From positions 2,046,001-2,110,000 of the forward strand of contig NZ_JAHWXM010000001.1 in assembly GCF_023091225.1 (NCBI RefSeq): 64,000 bases of DNA, read 5' to 3'. The notes under the pieces are model-generated. The model did no database searches, was not told the DNA's origin, and worked only from the letters and a program-made list of their open reading frames with translations. A program made the position numbers and the translations under genes. The DNA is from Microbacterium galbinum (GTDB lineage: Bacteria > Actinomycetota > Actinomycetes > Actinomycetales > Microbacteriaceae). The first letter of the stretch is position 1, and each line of letters begins with the position of its first letter. Shown one piece after another: positions 8,570-17,923 of the stretch.

Positions 8570-9235
8570 ATGCCTCTCGCACTCGTCACCGGAGCCGCAC
8601 GGTCGAACAGCATCGCCGCGGGAATCGTGCCCCGCCTGCGCGCCGACGGCTGGACCGTCGTGACCAGCGACCTCGACAGCGGCGACCACCCCGCCGACCT
8701 CTCCGACCCGGCCGCGCCCGAAGCCCTGATCGACCGTGTGCGTCGCGACCACGGCGAGCTCTCGGCCCTGGTCCTGAGCCATGCCCACGACGTGGAGTCG
8801 GGCATCCTCGACACGACCGCCGAGAGCTTCGACCGGCACGTCGCGGTCAATGCGCGTGCGAGCCTGCTGCTCATCGCCGCCTTCGCGCGTCAGGTCGGGC
8901 CCGACGGCGGTGCGGTCGTGGCCTTCACCAGCGACCACACCACCGGCAACCTCCCCTACGGAGCATCCAAGGGCGCACTCGACCGCATCGTGATCTCGGC
9001 CGCCCGCGAGCTGGGCCCGCAGGGCATCTCGGCGAACGTCGTCAACCCGGGGCCGATCGACACCGGATGGATGGACGACGAGATCCGCGATGCGCTGACC
9101 CCGATGCATCCGCTCGGCCGTGCGGGCACGCCGCGAGACATCGCCGGCATCACCGCCTTCCTGCTCTCGCCCGAGGGTCGGTGGATCTCCGGCCAACTCC
9201 TGCACACCGACGGCGGCTTCTCGGCCCGCTACTGA
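8570..9235 (+). CDS. SDR family oxidoreductase, short form
   Basis: 221-residue SDR with a non-canonical N-terminal loop (TGAARSNSIA, as in enoyl-reductase-like SDRs) and YGASK as the catalytic pair. The NAG motif after beta-4 is replaced by LSHAHD, and the Ser position reads FTSDHTT. The C-terminus SGQLLHTDGGFSARY is classical. Shorter than the usual 245-250 residues. Its own leaderless promoter separates it from the GntR-SDR pair. Function unknown. Confidence 0.85.
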   Translation: MPLALVTGAARSNSIAAGIVPRLRADGWTVVTSDLDSGDHPADLSDPAAPEALIDRVRRDHGELSALVLSHAHDVESGILDTTAESFDRHVAVNARASLLLIAAFARQVGPDGGAVVAFTSDHTTGNLPYGASKGALDRIVISAARELGPQGISANVVNPGPIDTGWMDDEIRDALTPMHPLGRAGTPRDIAGITAFLLSPEGRWISGQLLHTDGGFSARY

Positions 9236-9258
9236 CGCGGATGCCGCGCGGCGGGGCC

Positions 9259-9360
9259 CTTCGACAAGCTCAGGGACCCAGGTCTGCGCGCGGCGGGGCC
9301 CTTCGACAAGCTCAGGGACCCGGTCGCAAGAAACTGGGGCGCTGAGCCTGTCGAAGCGCC
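9259..9360. repeat. Three family-A repeat copies forming hairpins between convergent genes
   Basis: CTTCGACAAGCTCAGGGACCC occurs at 9259-9279 and 9301-9321 in direct orientation, and the inverse word GCTGAGCCTGTCGAAG follows at about 9341-9356. The inverted pair can fold into a long hairpin. It fills the gap between two convergent gene ends. Confidence 0.75.
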
Positions 9361-9377
9361 CGCCACGCATGAGCACC

Positions 9378-11540
9378 TCAGACCGTGACGTTCGCGGTGT
9401 CGACGACGCGGTCGCCCGCGGCGGGGAAGGCCGTGCGCGTCACGCCGGACTCGACGTTGGCGGTGTGCACGAGCGTCGACGACGACCCGAAAGCCCCGTC
9501 GCCGAGTTCGATCGCGCCGCCCTCGAAGCGGTTGCCGACCGCACGGTAGTGCGTGGCGCCGGTGGTGATCGACACGTGCGTCGCCGCCCCCTCGGCGCGG
9601 AACGTGCTGTCGGACAGCGCCACGTGCAGCTCGCCCGCTCCGGTGCGCGCCAGGCCCGTGCCGCCGACGTTCACGACGTCCGACCCCGCGACCTCGATGG
9701 TCTGGCGCTCGCCCCGCGCCGCCGCCACACGGGCGTTGCGCAGGGTCGAGCCCTCGAACCGCAGCCGCTCCGACTGCGACACGATCGGTGCGGCGTCGTC
9801 CGCTCCCACGAGCGTCGACCCCCGGAACGTCACGGCACCCGGGCCCGTGATCTTCAGTCCGCCCACTCCGTTGAGCACCGTGTCGACGAAGGTGACCGGG
9901 GTGGTGACGGCCGCACTCGTCAGCTCGCCGCCGGCCGCGACGAAGGTGACGTGCGAGCCCTCGATGAGGTTCGGCCGCGACGAGGCATCCGACTGCTGGG
10001 TGATGATGAGCGTGTCGGATGCCGTGCACCCGCGCAGCTGCGCACCGTCGGCGTTGATCCACAGCATGCCGGAGCCCGCGAGCGACGGCTTGCCGATGAC
10101 CTGCACGTCTTCGAGCGTGAGGTCGGTGATGCGCACGCGGGCGACGAACCACGAGCACACGTGCTTGCGCACCGTGATGCGCTTGGCCGCCGAACCCCAT
10201 GCCGCACCGGAGTTCGCGAAGGTCATGAGCCCCGAGTTGCCGGTGTAGGTGAGGTCGTGCTCGTACTGGCCGTGGGTGACGAACGGTCCCTGGTCGTCAC
10301 CGTCGCCGTGGCAGTTCTCGACGAGGCAGTAGGCGCTCGCGGTGAAGTCGTTGAGGTGGCGCGCGTTGGCCGTATGGCAGTTCGCGACGTAGCCGTAGAG
10401 GCAGTAGATCTGCTGCGTCAGGTACCCGGCACCACCCCAGGTCACCGAGGTGGGGTTCTTGAGCGTGCAGCTCACGGTCGAGTAGTAGGTGTTCCAGCGG
10501 CGCTGGATCAGCGGCCAGAAGGTGCCGGTTCCGTCGATGTGGTCGACGTCGCAGCGCACCGCGTACTCGAAGGCGAGGGGGTGCGACCCGGTGTACTCGT
10601 CGGTCCCGGTGCCGAGGAACTTCAGGTTCGAGACCGTCACGTCCTGCACGGGCAGCACGTGACGCCAGGTCATCGTGCGGTCGGCGGCGAGCGGCCAGCC
10701 GTTCTTGTAGTTGATGCGGATGTGCGTGCCGTCGACGATCTGCGTCACCTGCACCAGTCTCTGCAGCTCGCGCTCCCAGCGGCCGGCGAGCGCGTTCACC
10801 TCGGCCGCGTACCAGTCGCCGACCGTGAAGAACGACGAATCGGCGACCGGGAAGACGTCGCCGAGGTCGGGCACGACCTCGTTCAGGCGCGCCTCCTGCG
10901 CCGCACCCGTCACCTCGCCCTGGAAGAACATCACGGCGGCGAACGGGTCGTCCTTGCCGGCGTTCTCGATGCCGACGGTCGTCATCAGGTGGTTGCCGAA
11001 ATCGAAGGCGATGCCCGAGCGGCGGAAGATGTGCCGACGCACGAAGTTGAGGTCGCTGTGCGCCTCGACGCGGTGGATGCTCGGATCGTTCACCATCGCA
11101 TCGAGCGCATCATCGGCGTTCACGCTCGCGTCCATGATCCCGAACGCGCGGAAGTCGACGACGCCGTGATGCACGAGCACCCACGCGCCCTCCTTCCGCG
11201 CGGCGATGACGGTGCCGCCGTTCACGGCCGGGGCGTCCTTTTTCACGAACCGGTAGAGGCCGTTGCCACCGTCACCCGGCGCCGCGTAACCGCTCGTGCG
11301 TACGAGGTCGCCCGCCTTGCCCTTCAGCGAGGGCAGGTCGGTCGCGAGACCGGCGTTGCCGACGTCCTTCGAGCCCGAAGAGCTCATCGGCGCCACCGGG
11401 CCGGCGGCCTGCGCGGGTGTCTGCACCGCGACCGCCGCCACACCGCCGAGGGCGGCGGCGCCGAACCCGGCGAGCAGCATGCGTCTGCTGCGCAGCGCGG
11501 CGGTCGAGGTGGTGCTGTCGGTGTCGTGCGTGATCGTCAT
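9378..11540 (-). CDS. Tat-secreted right-handed parallel beta-helix protein
   Basis: 720 residues. N-terminus carries a twin-arginine signal (LRSRRMLLAGFG, hydrophobic core, TPAQA cleavage region), so it is exported folded. The body from about residue 250 on is made of short Asn/Gly/Thr-rich beta strands with ladder-like spacing (NCHTANARHLND, VENCHGDGDDQG, IEGSHVTF), typical of pectate-lyase/glycosyl-hydrolase beta-helices. No catalytic set could be assigned. It is the last gene of the leftward sugar operon, and may bind or cut an extracellular polysaccharide whose products the ABC importer takes up; this role is inferred. Confidence 0.7.
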   Translation of the reverse strand: MTITHDTDSTTSTAALRSRRMLLAGFGAAALGGVAAVAVQTPAQAAGPVAPMSSSGSKDVGNAGLATDLPSLKGKAGDLVRTSGYAAPGDGGNGLYRFVKKDAPAVNGGTVIAARKEGAWVLVHHGVVDFRAFGIMDASVNADDALDAMVNDPSIHRVEAHSDLNFVRRHIFRRSGIAFDFGNHLMTTVGIENAGKDDPFAAVMFFQGEVTGAAQEARLNEVVPDLGDVFPVADSSFFTVGDWYAAEVNALAGRWERELQRLVQVTQIVDGTHIRINYKNGWPLAADRTMTWRHVLPVQDVTVSNLKFLGTGTDEYTGSHPLAFEYAVRCDVDHIDGTGTFWPLIQRRWNTYYSTVSCTLKNPTSVTWGGAGYLTQQIYCLYGYVANCHTANARHLNDFTASAYCLVENCHGDGDDQGPFVTHGQYEHDLTYTGNSGLMTFANSGAAWGSAAKRITVRKHVCSWFVARVRITDLTLEDVQVIGKPSLAGSGMLWINADGAQLRGCTASDTLIITQQSDASSRPNLIEGSHVTFVAAGGELTSAAVTTPVTFVDTVLNGVGGLKITGPGAVTFRGSTLVGADDAAPIVSQSERLRFEGSTLRNARVAAARGERQTIEVAGSDVVNVGGTGLARTGAGELHVALSDSTFRAEGAATHVSITTGATHYRAVGNRFEGGAIELGDGAFGSSSTLVHTANVESGVTRTAFPAAGDRVVDTANVTV

Positions 11541-11642
11541 GTCGTACCTCCTTGCGGCAGCGTGGCCGCGGTCGGGCGTGCGGCCTCGCGGTCGTCACGC
11601 AACATCCGGTTCAGTCCCCAGAGCCCCCAGAGGTCTTCGGTT

Positions 11643-12638
11643 TCATGCCATCGACGCCAAGTGCGCGCGATCGACGGCATGGGCGAGCGGTCGACCCGAA
11701 GCGAAGCGATCGAGCTCGTCGGCCACGATGCGCCCCTGGCGCAGCCGGCCCTCGGTCGTGCCGGCCGCCCGGTGCGGCGTGAGCAGCGCGCCGGTCAGCG
11801 TGCGCAGCGGATGCTCCGCACCGAGGGGCTCCTCGTCGAACACGTCGATCGCGGCGCTGAGACGCCCCGCTCGCACCTCGTCGACGAGCGCCTCCTCATC
11901 GACGAGCCAGGAGCGCGCGGTGTTCACGAGACCGGCGCCGTCGGGCATCAGAGCCAGTTCCCGGCGTCCGATGAGATGGTGGGTCTCGGGCAGCGTCGGC
12001 GCGTGCACGGCGACGATCCGCGCCCGCTCCATGGCGGCGTCGAGCGTGACGAGTTCGGCACCCAGAGCGGATGCCGCGGCCCGATCGAGCGTCGGGTCGA
12101 CGAGCAGCGGACGCGCGCCCAGCAGCCGGATGAGTTCGAGGTAGGCGCGACCCGTGCGCGATGCCCCGATCACCGCGATCGGGGCATCGAGGATCTCGTG
12201 CTGCGCCGGGACGCCCGCGTCCCAGCCGCCGCCCCGCAGCCCGTTGTGCATCTCGGGCACGCGATGCAGCAGCGCGAGCGTGAAGGCGAGCGACACCTCC
12301 GCGACCGATCGCGCCATGCCCGCCCCCGCCTGCGTGACGACGACGCCCCGGTCGAACAGCTCCGCGGTCGCGAACGCCTTGATCGAGGCACCCGTGTGCG
12401 CGACGAGCTCGAGCCGCGGCATCCGGTCGAGCACGGCGGCGTCGAACGGATCGATGCCCCAGCTCGTGATCACGACGCGCACCTCGTCGAGCGGCGCATC
12501 CGTCAGCCGGTCCACCCGCACGAACGATCCCCCCAGCCGCCCGGCGACCCCCTCGAGGCGATCGGCATCGTCGGGCGAGAAGAACTCCGCGTACAGCGCC
12601 TCGGACACCACTGCGACCACGACGGGGAGGGCGCTCAT
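11643..12638 (-). CDS. D-isomer-specific 2-hydroxyacid dehydrogenase
   Basis: 331 residues. NAD-binding Rossmann motif IGASRTGRAY in the central domain; catalytic Arg in VNTARSWLVDEEAL, Glu in DVFDEEPLG and His in LTPHRAAGTTEG form the family triad. Reduces a 2-oxoacid or oxidises a D-2-hydroxyacid such as glycerate or glyoxylate derivatives; substrate not assigned. ATG 12638 overlaps the stop of the upstream aldolase-like gene (ATGA), so it is coupled in the operon with the ABC importer and the DHDPS-like enzyme. Confidence 0.88.
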   Translation of the reverse strand: MSALPVVVAVVSEALYAEFFSPDDADRLEGVAGRLGGSFVRVDRLTDAPLDEVRVVITSWGIDPFDAAVLDRMPRLELVAHTGASIKAFATAELFDRGVVVTQAGAGMARSVAEVSLAFTLALLHRVPEMHNGLRGGGWDAGVPAQHEILDAPIAVIGASRTGRAYLELIRLLGARPLLVDPTLDRAAASALGAELVTLDAAMERARIVAVHAPTLPETHHLIGRRELALMPDGAGLVNTARSWLVDEEALVDEVRAGRLSAAIDVFDEEPLGAEHPLRTLTGALLTPHRAAGTTEGRLRQGRIVADELDRFASGRPLAHAVDRAHLASMA

Positions 12639-13720
12639 CGCAACCAGTCCTCGCGGTGCGCGGCGATGAACGCGTCGTCGTTCAGCGCGGGGTAGGCCCG
12701 GCGTACGCGGGCGATCTCCTCGGCCTGCCCGGGGGAGAGGCCCTCGGCGGGGTCGAGGCACCAGGTGCCCTCGAGCAGACCCTGCTGTCGCAGCATCTCG
12801 TGCACTCCCGCGATCACGCCGTGGAAGTCGTTGCCCGGGTCGAACACCGCCTGGTTGACGTCGACCATGTCGGAGGCGAGGAGGCTCAGCTCGCGATAGG
12901 CCGTGGCATCCCCCGCCATCGCACGGTGCGCCTTCTCGAGCAGCGCGACCGCGGCGCGCGTGCCGACGGCCCACTGGCCGAGCAGTCCGCCGACGAAGCG
13001 CAGCGTGCGCGGCCCGTCGGGCGACTCGACGTGGAACTCCGCGAGCAGGTCGGCGACGATCGCATCGTCGTTGCCGGTGTACAGCGCGATCGCGTCGGCA
13101 CGACCGGATGCCGCGACCCCGCGCACCAGTTCGAGGGTGCGGTAGCGGTCGAAGGGCGCCGCTTTCACGGCCACGACCGCGGGGATCGCCGCGAACTCGC
13201 GCCAGAAGTCGCGGTCGAGAACCGGGCCGCCGATCGCGGTCTGCAGGTAGAAGCCTACGAGCGGCAGCACCTCGCCGACGGCGCGGGCGCGGTCGAGCAG
13301 CGCGCGCTCGTCGGCACCCGCGACGCGCGGGCTGATGAGCACCGCGTCGTAGCCGAGCGAGCGTGCGAGCTCGGCTTCGGCGACCGCCTGCGCGGTGTCG
13401 CCGGCCACCCCGGCGATGCGCACGAGAGCGGGATCGGAGCGGGCATCCATCTCTTCGGCCGCGAGCGCGAGCACCGGCTCGAAGAGGGCGTGCTCGGGGT
13501 CGCGGATCTCGAACTGCGTGGTGTGCACGCCGACGGCGAGGCCCCCGGCCCCGGCGTCGAGGTAGTAGCGCGACAGGGCGCGCTGGCGACGCTCGTCGAG
13601 TGCGCGATCGGCGGTCAGTGCGAGCGGATGCGCGGGGATCACCGCGCCGCGGGCCAGAGTGGCCGCGGCTTCGGGACGCAGCGACGGCACGGTCGCGGTA
13701 CGCGCGGCGGAGGTCGCCAT
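12635..13720 (-). CDS. Dihydrodipicolinate synthase/N-acetylneuraminate lyase family protein
   Basis: 361 residues of the class I aldolase DHDPS fold: PAHPLALT...RYYLDAGAGGLAVGVHTTQF at the N-terminus, LVGFYLQTAIGG, and VVAVKAAPFDRYRT with the probable Schiff-base Lys. The C-terminal DPAEGLSPGQAEEIARV is seen in a subgroup found in sugar operons. Probably cleaves or condenses a 2-keto-deoxy sugar acid with pyruvate. Start and stop overlap both neighbours (ATGA and TGATG). It would fit after the reductase and before the 2-hydroxyacid dehydrogenase, but the pathway is not known. Confidence 0.82.
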   Translation of the reverse strand: MATSAARTATVPSLRPEAAATLARGAVIPAHPLALTADRALDERRQRALSRYYLDAGAGGLAVGVHTTQFEIRDPEHALFEPVLALAAEEMDARSDPALVRIAGVAGDTAQAVAEAELARSLGYDAVLISPRVAGADERALLDRARAVGEVLPLVGFYLQTAIGGPVLDRDFWREFAAIPAVVAVKAAPFDRYRTLELVRGVAASGRADAIALYTGNDDAIVADLLAEFHVESPDGPRTLRFVGGLLGQWAVGTRAAVALLEKAHRAMAGDATAYRELSLLASDMVDVNQAVFDPGNDFHGVIAGVHEMLRQQGLLEGTWCLDPAEGLSPGQAEEIARVRRAYPALNDDAFIAAHREDWLR

Positions 13721-14754
13721 CAGAACTTCCCGTCCCGCACGGCCCACTTGGTGGGCTTGGCGATCATGGGCAGGCCGCCCGCGATCCAGTCGGCCTGCAT
13801 CGCGATGAGCGTCTCGGCCGACACCGACGGGTAGCCGAACAGCGCCATGCACCGACGCGCATCGCTGAGCAGCGCGGTCGGCTGGGGCTCGTCGACGAGG
13901 TCGACCTCGCGGTCGAACAGCGCTCCGAAGCGGCTGGCGATCGACTCGACGCTCAGCAGCTCGGGACCGGTGAGGTTGATCGTGAACGGGTCGGTGGAGG
14001 CGTGGTTCAGACTGCGCAGCACCACCTCGTTCGCGTACCCCTGCCAGATCACGTTGACGTTGGCGGTGGCGACCGACACCGGCTCACCCGCGTTCACCGC
14101 GCTGCCGATGTCGGCGAGCACGCCGTAGCGCAGATCGACGGCGTAGTTGAGGCGGAGGATCGCGACCTTCGTCCCGCGCTCCTGCGCACCGAACTCGAAC
14201 ACCCGCTCGCGTCCGAGGCACGACTGCGCGTACTCGCCGATCGGTGCGGGAGCGAGCTCTTCCGATGCTCCGCCCGACGACGCCGGCACGAAGGGGTAGA
14301 CGTTCCCGGTCGACAGCACCGAGATCGCGCTGTCGCGGTAGCGGCGGGCGACCCGGTCGGGCAGCGCCGCGTTGACCTCCCACGCCCACGAGGCGTTGGT
14401 CGCGGCCCCGAACTTCGCCCCCACCATGAACACCACGTTCGGGGCATCCGGCAGCGACGAGAAGTCGTCGTTCTCGATGAGGTCGAACGGCACGACGCGC
14501 ACGCCGGCCTTCTCGAGGCGCGCACGGATCTCGGCGTCGCCGAACCGCGAGACGGCGTAGACCGCATCGGCCTCACGGCCCGCGGCATCCATTCCCCGAC
14601 GGGCCAGCATCGCGAGGGTCGGGCCCATCTTTCCGCCGGCCCCGAGGATGACGAGGTCGCCCGAACCGCTCGCGAGGTCGTCGACGAGCGCGTCGCTCGG
14701 TGTCGCGAGGGCCTCCTCGAGATCGGCCTCGGAGGTGAAGTGGCGCTGAGGCAT
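13720..14754 (-). CDS. NAD-dependent epimerase/dehydratase-like protein
   Basis: 344 residues, extended-SDR fold: dinucleotide loop LVILGAGGKMGPTLAMLARR at about residues 33-52, NVVFMVG after beta-4 and LSTGNVYPF at the Ser strand. The usual catalytic YxxxK reads EYAQSCLG: Tyr is kept but the Lys position is Cys, so catalysis may differ or be lost. Follows the two permease genes by a 32-base gap and is coupled to the DHDPS-like gene. Possibly acts on a sugar or sugar nucleotide intermediate of this locus. Confidence 0.78.
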   Translation of the reverse strand: MPQRHFTSEADLEEALATPSDALVDDLASGSGDLVILGAGGKMGPTLAMLARRGMDAAGREADAVYAVSRFGDAEIRARLEKAGVRVVPFDLIENDDFSSLPDAPNVVFMVGAKFGAATNASWAWEVNAALPDRVARRYRDSAISVLSTGNVYPFVPASSGGASEELAPAPIGEYAQSCLGRERVFEFGAQERGTKVAILRLNYAVDLRYGVLADIGSAVNAGEPVSVATANVNVIWQGYANEVVLRSLNHASTDPFTINLTGPELLSVESIASRFGALFDREVDLVDEPQPTALLSDARRCMALFGYPSVSAETLIAMQADWIAGGLPMIAKPTKWAVRDGKF

Positions 14755-14786
14755 GTGGTGCTTTCCCTTCTTCTCAGCTGGTGTCT

Positions 14787-15701
14787 CTAGCCCTTGATGC
14801 CGGTGCCCGTGACGCCCTCCTGCACGTAGCGCTGAGCGATCAGGTACGCGAGGAAGATGGGCAGCAGCGCGACGACCGACCCCGCGAGCATCGTGCTCAA
14901 CGGGACGTTCTGCTGCTGCAGCGACGAGATGCCGACGGTGAGGGTGAACATCGAGTTCGACTTGGCGATGATGAGCGGCCACAGGAAGTCGTTCCAGTGC
15001 CACAGGAACACGAAGATGCCGAGGGTCGCGAGGATCGGCTTGCACAGCGGCAGGACGATGCGCAGGAAGATGCGGAACTCGCCCGCACCGTCGATCCGCG
15101 CGGCCTCGAACAGTTCGTCGGGCAGCCCCTGGATGAACTGGCGCATGAGGAACACGGCCTGCGCGTTCGCGAGCGTCGGCAGGATGAGGCCCCAGTAGGT
15201 GTCGATGCCGCCGAGGTTCGCCATCAGGATGAACGTCGGGATGAGGGTGACGTGGAACGGCACCATCACCATCGCGAGGAACGACCAGAACATCACCTCC
15301 TTGCCGCGGAAGCGCTTCTTGGCGAACGCGTACCCGGCGAGCGCCGACAGGAACAGCACGGCGACGACCGAGACGAGCGAGTAGACGAGCGTGTTGAACA
15401 GCCAGCCGAGGATGTTCTGCCCGCCGAGCACCTGCTCGTAGGACTCGAAGGAGATGTCGGTCCAGGGGATCAGCGATCCGGGAAGGTCGACCACCATGCC
15501 GGGCTTGAGGCTCAGCACGACCATGGCGTAGAAGGGGAAGAAGCTCAGGATGCCGGCGAGGCTCAGCCAGATCCACCGCACGACCACGCCCATGCGGGTC
15601 GGTTCGAGGGCGCGGAACGAGCGATGGCGGCGCGGGGCGGCCGGTTTCTGCGGCGGCGCCGAGACCGGCGTCTGCGTGGGCGGCTGGATCAGGGCGGTCA
15701 T
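14787..15701 (-). CDS. Carbohydrate ABC transporter permease (MalG type)
   Basis: 304 residues, membrane subunit of a CUT1 sugar importer. Pro-rich cytosolic N-terminus, about six hydrophobic helices, and the EAA loop ELFEAARIDGAGEFRIFLRIVLP, which docks the ATPase. The C-terminal YVQEGVTGTGIKG is characteristic of MalG-like subunits. ATG 15701 overlaps the stop of the MalF-type gene. No ATPase is encoded in the operon, so a shared MsiK-type ATPase elsewhere probably energises it. Confidence 0.92.
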   Translation of the reverse strand: MTALIQPPTQTPVSAPPQKPAAPRRHRSFRALEPTRMGVVVRWIWLSLAGILSFFPFYAMVVLSLKPGMVVDLPGSLIPWTDISFESYEQVLGGQNILGWLFNTLVYSLVSVVAVLFLSALAGYAFAKKRFRGKEVMFWSFLAMVMVPFHVTLIPTFILMANLGGIDTYWGLILPTLANAQAVFLMRQFIQGLPDELFEAARIDGAGEFRIFLRIVLPLCKPILATLGIFVFLWHWNDFLWPLIIAKSNSMFTLTVGISSLQQQNVPLSTMLAGSVVALLPIFLAYLIAQRYVQEGVTGTGIKG

Positions 15702-16603
15702 TTCTGCTTTCCGATCACGAGGCGCTGGATGAGGGCGACCACGAGGGTCATCACGAAGAGGGCGACACCGACCGCGGCCGCGTAGCCGTAGTCGAAGTAC
15801 CGGAAGCCCTGGTCGTAGAGCAGGTAGACGAGCGAGTAGCTGGCGTTCGCCGGCCCACCCTGGGTCATCACGTAGATGACGTCGAAGACCTGGAAGGCGG
15901 CGGTCGTCTCGATCACCGCGAGGAAGAAGAACGTCGGGCGCAGGTACGGCAGCACGATGTAGCGGAAGCGTTTCCACGCCCCTGCCCCGTCGACCAGCGC
16001 CGCCTCCTCGAGCTCGCGAGGGACGTCCTGCAGGGCCGCGATGATGATCATCATGCCGTAGCCGAACCGCGACCAGACGCCCACGACGACGATCGCGGGG
16101 ATGACGAGCACGGTGCTGCCGAGCCACGAGCCGCCGAGCCCGAGCGGAGCCATGAGCTGCGACCAGGGCCCGTTGCTCGAGAAGATCCAGACGAAGATGC
16201 TGCCCGCGAGCACGAGCGAGGTGATGACGGGGAGGAAGAAGATCGACCGGAAGAACCGCGCACCGCGGAACGCGCGTCGCACCCCCAGCGCCATGATCGT
16301 CGAGAGCGCCAGGGAGATCGGCACGGCGAAGACGGTGTAGACGAGCGTCGTGCCCATCGCCCGCCAGAAGAGCGGATCGGCGACGAGTCGCTGGAAGTGG
16401 TCGAGTCCCCGCCACGCGATCTCACCGGAGATGTCGTAGTCGAAGAAGCTCAGCGCGACGCCGGCGATGCTGGGGCCGAAGCGGAACGCGATGAAGAGCA
16501 GGAAGGCGGGGAGCACGAAGAGGTACGCCACCCGCGCCTCGCGCCGGGCGAGCAGGCGGGTCACCGTGCCCTGCGGCTTCTTCGGCATGGTTGCCGTCGT
16601 CAT
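15698..16603 (-). CDS. Carbohydrate ABC transporter permease (MalF type)
   Basis: 301 residues, second membrane subunit of the CUT1 importer. N-terminal cytosolic segment KKPQGTVTRLLARREAR, helices from about residue 28, and the EAA loop ELEEAALVDGAGAWKRFRYIVLP. Lies between the binding protein and MalG-type genes and is coupled to the latter by ATGA. Confidence 0.92.
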   Translation of the reverse strand: MTTATMPKKPQGTVTRLLARREARVAYLFVLPAFLLFIAFRFGPSIAGVALSFFDYDISGEIAWRGLDHFQRLVADPLFWRAMGTTLVYTVFAVPISLALSTIMALGVRRAFRGARFFRSIFFLPVITSLVLAGSIFVWIFSSNGPWSQLMAPLGLGGSWLGSTVLVIPAIVVVGVWSRFGYGMMIIIAALQDVPRELEEAALVDGAGAWKRFRYIVLPYLRPTFFFLAVIETTAAFQVFDVIYVMTQGGPANASYSLVYLLYDQGFRYFDYGYAAAVGVALFVMTLVVALIQRLVIGKQK

Positions 16604-16672
16604 GAGAACCTCACGTCGGGTCGGGAAGGGACGGGGGTGCGCAGCGGATGCCGCGGCGCACCCCCGTGGTCA

Positions 16673-17908
16673 CTACTTGATGAGCGGGGCCGCGGCGGTC
16701 GCGGCATCCTTCAGCGCGTCGGCCGGGGACTTCTGACCCAGCAGCGCCGCCTGGATCTCGGGGGCGAGCACGCCCATGAGCGCACGCGAGCTCTCGTTCA
16801 GCTCGCCCACCGTCGTGTCGGGCACGTACTTCTCGACCTCGCCGAGGAGCGGGTCGTCGGCGTAGAGCGGCTCGGTGGTGCTGAGCGCCGAGAAGTACCC
16901 GGCGGCGGTGAGGTAGGGCTCGACGACCTCGGCGCTGGTGGCGTACTCGGCGAACTTCGCCGCGGCATCCTGCGCCTTCGATCCCTTGAGCACCGAGAGC
17001 GAACCGGCCGTGCCGTAGGCCACCGACTTCTCATCGGTGAGCGGAGCGAGCACCTTGACGTTCTCCTCGCCCCAGAACGGAGCGACCTCGGTCACGCCGT
17101 TGTTCCAGGTGCAGGCGACCTTGCCCTGAGCGATCGCGGTCTGCTCGAGCGGCACGTTGGTGGTGAGCGCCTCGGGGTCGAGGGCCCCCGCCTCGGCCAG
17201 ATCGGTGATGAAGGTGAGCGCCTCTTCGCCGGCCTTGCTGTCGAAGCCGACTTCGCCGTCGTCGTAGACCTGTCCCCCGGCCTGCCAGAGCAGCGGGTAG
17301 AAGGTGAGGTTGAGGGTGTTCTCCGCCGACGCCGGGTAGTTCAGCACGTACATGTCGGCCGCCGTGAACTCCGGCGCGATGTCGATGATGTCGTCCCAGG
17401 TCTCGGGGTACTCGGTCACGCCCGCGGCCTCGAAGGCGGCGGCGTTGCAGATGAGCGGCTGGGCGCTGGTCAGGATCGGCGCCCCGAGGATGTCGCCGTC
17501 GATCGTGACGGACTCCTTGACGTTGGGGAGCAGGTCGTCCTGCCGCTGCTCGCTGAGCAGGTCGTTGAGCGGGGCGATCGACGACTGGTACGCCGACAGC
17601 TGGTCGGGGATGAGGTAGACCACGTCCGGACCCTTGCCCGCGGCGATCGCCGTCTGCAGGGACTCGTCGCGGTTGGCCCACGGGAAGATCTCGTAGTTCA
17701 CGTCGATGCCGTCGTTCTCGGCCTCGAAGGCCTCGATCGTCGAGTCCCAGAAGTCCTTGTGCACCGCCTCGTCGGCGATGACCGGGTAGAGCCAGACCGT
17801 GATGCTCTGGTCTCCTTCAGCGGTGCTTCCTCCGCCGGCCGAACATCCGGCCAACAGGGTGGCGGTCGCGACTCCCGCGACGACGCCGGTGATCTTGCTG
17901 ACGCGCAT
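16673..17908 (-). CDS. Sugar ABC transporter substrate-binding lipoprotein
   Basis: 411 residues, family-1 extracellular solute-binding protein. Signal peptide with lipobox LLAGC, acidic linker, then the domain beginning ITVWLYPVIADEAVHKDFW. Acts as the receptor of the CUT1 importer; ligand likely a sugar or sugar acid matching the oxidoreductases nearby. ATG 17908 is preceded by AAGGAGC. First gene of the leftward operon; a perfect inverted repeat sits 16-36 bases upstream and probably controls it. Confidence 0.93.
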   Translation of the reverse strand: MRVSKITGVVAGVATATLLAGCSAGGGSTAEGDQSITVWLYPVIADEAVHKDFWDSTIEAFEAENDGIDVNYEIFPWANRDESLQTAIAAGKGPDVVYLIPDQLSAYQSSIAPLNDLLSEQRQDDLLPNVKESVTIDGDILGAPILTSAQPLICNAAAFEAAGVTEYPETWDDIIDIAPEFTAADMYVLNYPASAENTLNLTFYPLLWQAGGQVYDDGEVGFDSKAGEEALTFITDLAEAGALDPEALTTNVPLEQTAIAQGKVACTWNNGVTEVAPFWGEENVKVLAPLTDEKSVAYGTAGSLSVLKGSKAQDAAAKFAEYATSAEVVEPYLTAAGYFSALSTTEPLYADDPLLGEVEKYVPDTTVGELNESSRALMGVLAPEIQAALLGQKSPADALKDAATAAAPLIK

Positions 17909-17923
17909 GGTGCTCCTTTGCTT

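Noticed and set aside
9259..9360. CRISPR array
   Set aside because: The repeated 21-mers occur two or three at a time in inverted as well as direct orientation and without regular spacers; no cas gene is near.
9120..12695. Rightward frame open for 1191 codons
   Set aside because: It is antisense to the beta-helix, 2-hydroxyacid dehydrogenase and SDR genes, lacks any family motif, and its amino-acid make-up (Arg/Gly/Ala/His-rich) is that of a high-GC shadow frame.
14787..17908. Complete self-sufficient sugar ABC importer
   Set aside because: No ATPase gene is present in or next to the operon, so it must use an ATPase encoded elsewhere.
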